A stretch of 46,812 bases of DNA from Cytophagaceae bacterium UBA7467 (GTDB lineage Bacteria; Bacteroidota; Bacteroidia; Cytophagales; Spirosomataceae): NCBI GenBank assembly GCA_002479785.1, contig DLPD01000036.1, forward strand, positions 1-46,812, in the 5' to 3' direction. This document shows positions 16,305-22,943 of this stretch, piece after piece. A model generated the notes under the pieces. It was not told the DNA's origin. It worked only from the letters and a program-made list of their open reading frames with translations, and did not search any database. The translations under genes were made by a program, and so were the position numbers. Position 1 is the first letter of the stretch, and the number at the start of each line of letters is the position of its first letter.

Positions 16305-16423
16305 CAAATAGCAAAGTTCAAAGAGCAAAGTTCAAAGGAGGAATCTCCTAAGGAGATACATTTTGGACTTTGTTTTTTGTTTTCGCTAAACTTTTAGCTT
16401 TGAACTTTGCTCTTTGCTATTTG
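16305..16423. repeat. Long imperfect inverted repeat between two convergent genes
   Basis: The left arm (16305-16337, beginning CAAATAGCAAAG) and right arm (16398-16423, ending TTTGCTATTTG) are complementary, apart from a 7- to 9-base duplication of a CAAAGTT unit in the left arm. A small stem ATCTCC/GGAGAT lies between (16343-16357). It could act as a two-way terminator, but the loop is long. Confidence 0.75.
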
Positions 16424-16441
16424 AGCATTGCTCCGCAAAAT

Positions 16442-16957
16442 CTATGGCTTGAATTTTTCATACACATCCTTTCCCGTCACCGGGTCCTTCCCAAAAAGTT
16501 CAATGTAATTCACCGTAGTCATAAACTTCGAATCATCTACGCTGACAAATACGCGTTTCAGGATTTGCATCTTGCCATTGATAGGGAAAAGAGCAATGGG
16601 GTCTCCACCGGCATCTTGTTTGACCATAAACTTACGCTTTCGGTAAGCTAAAAAATGTCCTTCATAGGAATTAGGCACGCCTGCTACCGCTGTGGTGTAA
16701 AGTCCGTAGGCTAAGGTACGCTGGATGGCAGTTAATTCCTCTTTTTGTCCCTTTTCTCCGTAGCGATACCAATACGTATGAACCGGATCTTTTGCATTCA
16801 ATTTCCCCCCAACTAAGTTCGCATCGTACACTACCACGTTTGCGTTTGTACTTCTTTGAATAAAGAACAGGCGATTAGGGGCATCTGGAGGAGAGGGGAA
16901 TCGGTCACCTCCTAGGCAATAAAATGTGATGAAAAGAAGGTATGACGCTAATTTCAT
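16442..16957 (-). CDS. DUF4833-family protein
   Basis: A 171-aa protein with an N-terminal hydrophobic segment (MKLASYLLFITFYCLGG), so probably exported. The body has FFIQRSTNANVVVYDANL, DPVHTYWYRYGEKGQKEELTAIQRTLAYGLY and FMVKQDAGGDPIALFPINGK, which match the DUF4833 family as I recall it. Its function is unknown. The start at 16957 was chosen because it begins directly with the signal-like segment. The upstream extension of the frame looks non-coding. A cysteine sits at the end of the hydrophobic stretch, but the residues before it do not fit a good lipobox. The gene converges on the cobalamin receptor, with the long inverted repeat between them. Confidence 0.75.
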   Translation of the reverse strand: MKLASYLLFITFYCLGGDRFPSPPDAPNRLFFIQRSTNANVVVYDANLVGGKLNAKDPVHTYWYRYGEKGQKEELTAIQRTLAYGLYTTAVAGVPNSYEGHFLAYRKRKFMVKQDAGGDPIALFPINGKMQILKRVFVSVDDSKFMTTVNYIELFGKDPVTGKDVYEKFKP

Positions 16958-17036
16958 TTGGAAAGAATTGAATGTGCAAATAACGAAAAAAATGGCAATC
17001 TGTTTTTGTATAAAGACTCTATAGTGGACCAAATAC

Positions 17037-17066
17037 TTTGTTTTTCTAAAATTATGCGTATCTTTG
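17037..17066 (+). promoter_or_regulatory. Promoter of the rimP-nusA-infB operon
   Basis: TTTG (17037-17040), 18 bases, TATCTTTG (17059-17066). Both boxes fit the Bacteroidota consensus exactly. The ATG of rimP is 67 bases after the -7 box, leaving a leader of about 60 bases. Confidence 0.75.
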
Positions 17067-17082
17067 TAAAGAATTTAAGGAA

Positions 17083-17111
17083 AAGAAGAGGGGTTTTTGA
17101 TCCCTCTTTTT
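17083..17111 (+). terminator. Terminator-like hairpin in the rimP leader (possible attenuator)
   Basis: AAGAGGG (17086-17092) pairs with CCCTCTT (17102-17108), extendable by a G-T pair on the loop side and three pairs outside, and is followed by TTTTTG and TTTT. It lies inside the transcribed leader, 22 bases before the rimP ATG. This position fits attenuation. Confidence 0.65.
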
Positions 17112-17133
17112 GTTTTCATAGCCCTGAAGGAAG

Positions 17134-17613
17134 ATGGATTTAACGAGTAAACTGAAAGAATGGACATTAGCGTATATAGGCGAAGGCCCGTTGCGTCTTG
17201 TTGATTTTTCCGTGTCTCAGGGGCCTAAAAGAACCTTAATTACGATTCTAGTGGATACACTAGAGGGCGTGACAATCGATGAATGTGCCTTAATGAGCCG
17301 TAAATTAGCTCACTTCATAGAAGAGGGGATGTTGATAGAAGAAGCATATAATTTAGAAGTGTCTTCGCCGGGGTTGGACTTTCCATTGAGCCAAGGCTGG
17401 CAATTTCAGAAGAATTTGGGACGTAAGGTCAAAGTTTGGATGAAAAAGAAGGACGCAGAAAATGTGGAGGGGACCTTGGTTTCCTATACGGAAGAAGCGG
17501 TGGAGATCTTAACAGAAAAGACCGTTAAACATAGAAAAATGGTGGCTAAAGAGTCCACGTGGTTCCCTTTAGCTGAGGTAGATAAAATAAAAGTACAAGT
17601 GTCATTTCAATAA
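17134..17613 (+). CDS. rimP: Ribosome maturation factor RimP
   Basis: A 159-aa protein, the usual RimP length, needed for maturation of the 30S ribosomal subunit. Visible landmarks are VDTLEGVTIDECALMSRKLAHFIEE (about 48-72) and YNLEVSSPGLDFPLSQGWQFQKNLGRKVKVW (about 76-106). The C-terminal domain is an SH3-like fold. It is the first gene of the conserved rimP-nusA-infB operon, with 17 bases to nusA. A promoter and a terminator-like leader hairpin lie upstream. Confidence 0.96.
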   Translation: MDLTSKLKEWTLAYIGEGPLRLVDFSVSQGPKRTLITILVDTLEGVTIDECALMSRKLAHFIEEGMLIEEAYNLEVSSPGLDFPLSQGWQFQKNLGRKVKVWMKKKDAENVEGTLVSYTEEAVEILTEKTVKHRKMVAKESTWFPLAEVDKIKVQVSFQ

Positions 17614-17630
17614 ACAAAGAAGAGATAGCA

Positions 17631-18878
17631 ATGAACAGTGTTGAATTAATTTCGTCATTTTCAGACTTTGCTCGGGAGAAAAACATTGACAAGCCGACGA
17701 TGATCGCGGTATTGGAAGAGGTTTTTCGTACGATGATTCGCAAGAAATTCGGGGCAGACGAAAATTTTAATGTCATTATCAATGCCGAAAGCGGCGACTT
17801 AGAGATGTGGCGTAGCCGCGAGATCGTAGACGATAACTCAGAAGATATTTGGGATTTTGACAAAATACCTTTGAGCGAAGCGAAGTTAATCGAGCCCGAT
17901 TTTGAAATCGGTGAAGAGGTAGCGGAACTAGTGAAGTTAGAGGATTTCGGTCGTCGTGTAGTTCAAACCGCTCGTCAAACATTGATTCAAAAGATCAAGG
18001 ACATTGAAAAAGAAGGTTTGTACGAAAAATACAAAGACTTAGTAGGTGAATTAGTGACTTCAGAGGTTTACCAGATCTTAGGTCGCGAATTAATTTTATT
18101 AGACAGCGAGGACAATGAGTTAGTGTTGCCTAAGACGGAAATGATTTCTAAAGATCGTTTCAAGAAAGGGGAAACTATCAAGGCCATCATTCACAAAGTG
18201 GAAATGGCAAATGGTACGCCTCGTATCATTTTATCCCGTGTTTCTCCGGTATTCTTAGAGCGTTTATTCGAGCAAGAAATTCCTGAGATCTATGATGGTA
18301 CGATCACGATTCGTAAGATTGTGCGTGAACCAGGTGAACGTGCGAAAGTGGCGGTAGAGTCATTCGATGACCGCATTGATCCAGTAGGAGCTTGCGTAGG
18401 TATGAAAGGTTCTCGTATTCACGGAATCGTTCGTGAATTACAAAATGAAAATATTGACGTGATTAACTTCACGGATAATTTAGAATTATTGGTTGCGCGT
18501 ACGTTAAGCCCAGCGAAATTAAACTCGATGGCGATTGACAAAGAGCGTCGTCGTATTTCGGTGTATTTAAATTCAGATCAGGTTTCTATGGCCATCGGTC
18601 GTGGAGGCCAAAACATCAAATTAGCTGGTAAATTAGTAGGTTACGAAATCGATGTATTCCGTGATGTACCTAAGGATGAGCTTGATGATGAGGATGTAGA
18701 ATTGACAGAATTCTCTAACGAAATTGAGTCTTGGATTTTAGATGAGCTTCATAAAATTGGTTTAGATACGGCGAAACAAGTTTTGGCCTTATCTAAAGAA
18801 GAGTTAGAGCGTAGAACGGAACTAGAAGAGGGGACGATCGATGAGATCCTAGCGGTATTACGTTCTGAGTTTGAGTAA
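17631..18878 (+). CDS. nusA: Transcription elongation/termination factor NusA
   Basis: A 415-aa protein. The N-terminal RNA-polymerase-binding domain spans about 1-125, an S1 domain about 130-200, and two KH domains follow. KH1 includes DPVGACVGMKGSRIHGIVREL (about 251-271) and KH2 includes MAIGRGGQNIKLAGKLVGYEIDVF (about 319-342). It modulates pausing, termination and antitermination. The C terminus is acidic and carries a helix-hairpin-helix-like LDTAKQVLALSKEELERRTELEEGTIDEIL segment. The acidic repeats of the E. coli protein are missing, as in many non-proteobacteria. It may itself act on the hairpin in its operon leader. Confidence 0.97.
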   Translation: MNSVELISSFSDFAREKNIDKPTMIAVLEEVFRTMIRKKFGADENFNVIINAESGDLEMWRSREIVDDNSEDIWDFDKIPLSEAKLIEPDFEIGEEVAELVKLEDFGRRVVQTARQTLIQKIKDIEKEGLYEKYKDLVGELVTSEVYQILGRELILLDSEDNELVLPKTEMISKDRFKKGETIKAIIHKVEMANGTPRIILSRVSPVFLERLFEQEIPEIYDGTITIRKIVREPGERAKVAVESFDDRIDPVGACVGMKGSRIHGIVRELQNENIDVINFTDNLELLVARTLSPAKLNSMAIDKERRRISVYLNSDQVSMAIGRGGQNIKLAGKLVGYEIDVFRDVPKDELDDEDVELTEFSNEIESWILDELHKIGLDTAKQVLALSKEELERRTELEEGTIDEILAVLRSEFE

Positions 18879-18919
18879 TTTATAGTAAATAAAAGGAATT
18901 TAGTTTTTTGTAATTTTTT

Positions 18920-21610
18920 ATGGCAGAAGAAAAAACAATGCGGTTGAGCCTTGTAGCAAAGCAAATTAACGTGGGGACGTCTACGATCCTACAGTTTCTC
19001 TCTGCGAAAGGTCACAAAATTGACAATAACCCCAACGCCAAACTGAACTTTGAGCAGTTGACCTTGTTAGCGAAGGAATATGGTGCGAACCATATTTTGG
19101 AATCCTCTGTAGAGGCTCCTAAGCCAGCTCCAGCCCCTGAACCAGAGGCTGTTGCACCGGCTCCTAAGCCAGCGCCAGCACCAGAGCCAGTGGTTGAAAA
19201 GCCGGCACCAGTTGCGCAAACGCCTAAGGCACCAGAAGCACCAGCTCCTGTGGTAGAGGCTCCAGCTGAAGAAAAGCAGGTGGGATTGAAGATTTTGGGA
19301 AAAATCGAATTGGATAAAAAAGGAAATCCAGTAGCTCCTAAGGCTGAAAAGGCTCCTGAACCAGCTCCTGCACCTAAGCCGGAGCCTGTGGCTGAAAAGC
19401 CTGCTCCTGCCCCTGCTCCTGAGCCAGTTGAGCCAACACCAGCGGCAGAAGTAGATGATATCGAGTTAATTGAAGCTCGTGGAGAAACCTTAAAAGGATT
19501 AACCGTTTTAGGGAAAATTGAACTGCCAGCAGCAGGTGATCGCGGAAATAACGCGAAACACAAGCGCAAGCGTATCATCAAGGAGGAGAAAAAACCAGCT
19601 CCATCTGTTCCGGGGACAGGCGGACGTCCAGGCGATAAGAAAGATTTCAATAAGAAAGCGGCTCCAGGTGCAAAACCAGCACCTAAAGGAGAATTGTCAG
19701 ATAAAGACATCCAAGAGCAAATCAAAGCCACTATGGCTCGCTTGCAGGGTGCGACTAATAAGCAAAGTTTTGGGGCTGAAAAGCGTCGGGAGAAGCGTAA
19801 GGGTCGTGCGGAGGCAGAAGAGGCTCGTATGATGGCGGAAGATGAGGAAGCAAAAGTATTGAAGGTGACGGAATTTATTTCGGCCTCAGACTTAGCCTCT
19901 TTAATGGATGTGTCAGTGAACGAAGTAATCTCTGCTTGTATGAGCTTAGGTATGTTCGTTTCGATTAACCAACGTTTAGATGCTGAAGCCATTACGGTAA
20001 TCGCGGATGAATTTGGATTTGAAGTGAGTTTTGTTTCTGCAGAAGAGGAAATCGACGTTGTAGAAACGGAAGTAGAGGATTCTCCTGAAGATTTAGTGCC
20101 TCGTGCCCCTATCGTTACGATTATGGGTCACGTCGATCACGGTAAAACATCCTTACTAGATTATATTCGACGGGCTAAAGTAGCGGCTGGTGAAGCGGGT
20201 GGTATCACCCAGCACATCGGTGCTTACTCCGTAGAGACGAAATCAGGAAAGAAAGTGACTTTCCTTGATACGCCTGGTCACGAAGCCTTTACAGCGATGC
20301 GTGCCCGTGGTGCGAAAGTTACCGATATCGTTATTATCGTTATTGCTGCGGACGACTCAGTGATGCCTCAAACAAAAGAAGCAATCAACCACTCAATGGT
20401 GGCGGGTGTTCCTATTGTTTTTGCCTTCTCTAAAATCGATAAAGACGGTGCTAATGCGGATAAAGTTCGTGAAGAATTAGCAACGATGAATATGTTAGTC
20501 GAAGATTGGGGTGGTAAATACCAGTGCCAAGAAATTTCGTCTAAATCAGGTCAAGGTATCGATGATTTATTAGAAAAAGTATTGTTAGAAGCTGAGATGC
20601 TTGAATTAACGGCAAATCCGAATAAGAAAGCGGTAGGTTCAGTAATCGAGGCTGAGTTAGATAAAGGACGTGGTTATGTGACTACCTTGTTAGTTCAAGC
20701 AGGTACATTAAATGTGGGGGACATGATGTTAGCGGGTGATAATTACGGTCGTGTGAAAGCGATGTTTGACCACCACGGTAATAAGATCAAAAAAGCAGGT
20801 CCATCTACTCCAGTTCAGGTATTAGGTCTTAATGGTGCACCACAAGCGGGTGACAAGTTACTCTGCTTAGAAAACGAGCGTGAGGCACGTGAAATTGCCA
20901 ACAAGCGTGAGCAGATTCTACGTGAACAAACATTACGTACCCGCAAGCATATCACCTTAGAAGAGATTGGTCGTCGTAAGGCTATCGGAACTTTCCGTGA
21001 GTTGAACGTGATTGTGAAAGGTGACGTGGATGGTTCAGTCGAGGCCCTTTCGGATTCCTTGATGAAGTTATCGACGGAAGAAGTTCAAGTTCGTATAATT
21101 CACAAAGGAGTAGGACAGGTGTCTGAATCTGATGTGGCGTTAGCGTCTACCTCAGATGCGGTTATCATTGCTTTCCAAGTTCGTCCATCACAAAATGCAC
21201 GTCGTTTAGCTGATGCAGAACAAATTGAGATTCGTAATTATTCCATCATCTACCAAGCGATTGATGAGATTAAGGCGGCGATGGAAGGTCTATTAGCGCC
21301 TACGTTTGAAGAAGTGATTACTTCTAACATCGAAATTCGTGATGTGTTTAAGATTACCAAAATAGGAACGGTAGCAGGTTGCTACGTATTAGATGGTACG
21401 GTTAAACGTGCACACAAGATTCGGGTCATTCGTGACTTCGTAGTTATTCACGATGGAGAAATTTCTGCCTTGAAACGTTTCAAAGACGATGTGGCTGAAG
21501 TTAAATTCGGTTACGAATGCGGTCTATCGATCAAGAACTTCAACGATTTAGAAGTAGGCGATATGTTAGAGTGCTACGAAATGAAAGAAGTAAAAAGAAC
21601 ATTGAAATAA
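18920..21610 (+). CDS. infB: Translation initiation factor IF-2
   Basis: An 896-aa GTPase that brings fMet-tRNA to the 30S subunit. The N terminus (MRLSLVAKQINVGTSTILQFL) is the IF2 N-terminal helical domain. Residues about 65-165 are a Pro-, Ala-, Glu- and Lys-rich linker built from PAPAPEP- and APKPAP-like repeats, followed by a basic stretch. The G domain has G1 GHVDHGKT (403-410), G3 DTPGH and a NKID-like motif that reads SKID here. The C-terminal domains continue to the usual LECYEMKEVKRTLK end. It is the third gene of the operon, with 41 bases after nusA and a strong terminator downstream. Confidence 0.97.
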   Translation: MAEEKTMRLSLVAKQINVGTSTILQFLSAKGHKIDNNPNAKLNFEQLTLLAKEYGANHILESSVEAPKPAPAPEPEAVAPAPKPAPAPEPVVEKPAPVAQTPKAPEAPAPVVEAPAEEKQVGLKILGKIELDKKGNPVAPKAEKAPEPAPAPKPEPVAEKPAPAPAPEPVEPTPAAEVDDIELIEARGETLKGLTVLGKIELPAAGDRGNNAKHKRKRIIKEEKKPAPSVPGTGGRPGDKKDFNKKAAPGAKPAPKGELSDKDIQEQIKATMARLQGATNKQSFGAEKRREKRKGRAEAEEARMMAEDEEAKVLKVTEFISASDLASLMDVSVNEVISACMSLGMFVSINQRLDAEAITVIADEFGFEVSFVSAEEEIDVVETEVEDSPEDLVPRAPIVTIMGHVDHGKTSLLDYIRRAKVAAGEAGGITQHIGAYSVETKSGKKVTFLDTPGHEAFTAMRARGAKVTDIVIIVIAADDSVMPQTKEAINHSMVAGVPIVFAFSKIDKDGANADKVREELATMNMLVEDWGGKYQCQEISSKSGQGIDDLLEKVLLEAEMLELTANPNKKAVGSVIEAELDKGRGYVTTLLVQAGTLNVGDMMLAGDNYGRVKAMFDHHGNKIKKAGPSTPVQVLGLNGAPQAGDKLLCLENEREAREIANKREQILREQTLRTRKHITLEEIGRRKAIGTFRELNVIVKGDVDGSVEALSDSLMKLSTEEVQVRIIHKGVGQVSESDVALASTSDAVIIAFQVRPSQNARRLADAEQIEIRNYSIIYQAIDEIKAAMEGLLAPTFEEVITSNIEIRDVFKITKIGTVAGCYVLDGTVKRAHKIRVIRDFVVIHDGEISALKRFKDDVAEVKFGYECGLSIKNFNDLEVGDMLECYEMKEVKRTLK

Positions 21611-21612
21611 GT

Positions 21613-21659
21613 TTTCAAATCAGAAAATGGCCTACGGCCTATTTTCTACCATTTGAAAT
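21613..21659. repeat. Imperfect hairpin after infB
   Basis: TTTCAAAT (from 21613) and ATTTGAAA (21651-21658) close an outer stem. Inside it AGAAAAT-GGCC and GGCC-TATTTTCT pair with one bulged base around a TAC loop. A second small stem TTTCAGT/ACTGAAA follows at 21664-21682. The role is unknown; it may protect the mRNA 3' end. Confidence 0.6.
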
Positions 21660-21689
21660 CTCATTTCAGTGTCTAACTGAAAATAGGGC

Positions 21690-21715
21690 AAAAAGGGAGC
21701 ATTGGCTCCCTTTTT
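21690..21715 (+). terminator. Intrinsic terminator of the rimP-nusA-infB operon
   Basis: A perfect 11-base stem, AAAAAGGGAGC (21690-21700) and GCTCCCTTTTT (21705-21715), encloses loop ATTG and ends in the T run. Confidence 0.93.
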
Positions 21716-21755
21716 ACATTTCATATGTAGAGTAATGTAAACATTTCTGTATGCA

Positions 21756-21840
21756 TCCCCGCAGGGGATTCCACTACTACACTCTACACTCTTTCCCGCT
21801 CCGGACTCATTCCCTCCGGACTCATTCCCTCCGGACTTAT
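21756..21840. repeat. Short repeat cluster: hairpin plus 15-base tandem repeat
   Basis: TCCCC-GCA-GGGGA (21756-21768) is a small perfect hairpin. A pyrimidine-rich stretch with two CTACACTC-like units follows. Then a 15-base unit TCCCTCCGGACTCAT is present in about 2.8 copies (21799-21840), each with the palindrome TCCGGA. No coding role is evident. Confidence 0.7.
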
Positions 21841-21852
21841 TACTGCCCACCG

Positions 21853-22872
21853 CTAAAACTTCGGACAAGCGAAGCTTTGGCGGTAGCGTTTGAATGATTT
21901 TCTTTGGCCAAAATCCCAGTTTAATACATAGGAAAAACTTAATTCATGGGCACCTCCGGATCCGGATCCTAAACCTGAAACCGTAAAATCATAGGAATAG
22001 CCAAACGAGTAGCGATTATTTTGTATGCCAATGAGGCCGATAAGGGATTCTCGACTGCTGGATGAAGACTCTGATGTGTTTTTGTTCAAAGGTAATCCGC
22101 GGTACCAGAAACCGATAACCAGAGGTTCTACTTGTAGATAAGTACCTAAGTCTAATTGGCTAAAGGCTCCTTGGTTTTTCAGGTAAAGAGCTGGTTTTAG
22201 GCTTTTCCCTTCCGAGATAGGCAGGCTTATTCCGGCCATCAGGGCATATTTAGGAGCAATTAAATCGTCGCTGGAGCGAATGAGGGATTGATTCGGTCGA
22301 TTTATATGATGAGCAGAGGCGCCAAGCCAGTAATTCGAATGATTAAGCAATAATCCCGCCGAAAGATCCAGGTAGTTCGTTCTGTTTACAAAGGAAACGG
22401 CCGTGGGATCAAACGTGTTTCCAAGCGTGCCATTCACTAAAAAAGAACCCAGTTGGTCACCATAGGTTAAATGGCTGTAATCTAAACTGCGAAATACACC
22501 TGAACCTTGGATACCCATAGAAAGTAAAGTTGTCTCATTCAAATTAGCATGATAGGCATACTGAAGGCTTATTGCCGATGTCTGAAGATTCGAAAACTGT
22601 TTGTCTGATGAGAAAAATAGTCCTAGCCCGCTATTAATTTTACCTAAACTAACTTCTAAAGCAGCAGCAGAAAATTGGTAATTGGCTGCTTGGTTTGGCC
22701 ATTGGTTTCGATGGGTTAAATAGACTTTATTTTGGTCGAGTAAACCGGCGAAAGCTGGGGAGTTAAGTAAGGGGTTGGCTAGGTTTTGGGATAATTGGGG
22801 ATCTTGCGCTGAGAGCGCAAGCGTACCCAGTGTAAAAATCAAACAGAAAAAATGGGAGAAACGAGTCCACAT
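21853..22872 (-). CDS. PorP/SprF-family type IX secretion outer-membrane protein
   Basis: A 339-aa protein with a signal peptide (about 1-22, FCLIFTLGTLALSAQ). It opens with QDPQLSQNLANPLLNSPAFAGL and continues with HRNQWPNQAANYQFSAAALEVSLGKINSGLGLFFSSD, the signature of PorP/SprF proteins. The rest has beta-barrel character (ISLQYAYHANLNETTLLSMGIQGSGVF, YSFGYSYDFTVSGLG). In Flavobacterium johnsoniae, SprF-like proteins are needed for secretion of individual CHU_C-domain cargo through the type IX system. Here the neighbour, divergent by 71 bases, encodes exactly such a cargo, so the two are probably partners. In most genomes the pair lies in one direction, with the cargo gene first. Confidence 0.93.
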   Translation of the reverse strand: MWTRFSHFFCLIFTLGTLALSAQDPQLSQNLANPLLNSPAFAGLLDQNKVYLTHRNQWPNQAANYQFSAAALEVSLGKINSGLGLFFSSDKQFSNLQTSAISLQYAYHANLNETTLLSMGIQGSGVFRSLDYSHLTYGDQLGSFLVNGTLGNTFDPTAVSFVNRTNYLDLSAGLLLNHSNYWLGASAHHINRPNQSLIRSSDDLIAPKYALMAGISLPISEGKSLKPALYLKNQGAFSQLDLGTYLQVEPLVIGFWYRGLPLNKNTSESSSSSRESLIGLIGIQNNRYSFGYSYDFTVSGLGSGSGGAHELSFSYVLNWDFGQRKSFKRYRQSFACPKF

Positions 22873-22943
22873 AGCTCAGCAATTTACATTCATGCAACGC
22901 AATAACCAATTTATTGACTTATTTTGTGGGTAATTCCAATACC

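Noticed and set aside
19012..19992. 326-codon open frame on the minus strand inside infB
   Set aside because: It is antisense to the Pro/Ala-rich linker of IF-2. The Gly/Ala/Ser-rich product is what the complement of such repeats gives, and infB itself is certain.
21799..21840. CRISPR-like array
   Set aside because: Units are 15 bases, directly adjacent with no spacers, fewer than three copies, and no cas genes are present.
21632..21868. 78-codon minus-strand frame with a GGNESGGNES stretch
   Set aside because: It reads through the infB terminator and the 15-base tandem repeat and overlaps the end of the PorP/SprF gene. The repeats explain the peptide pattern.
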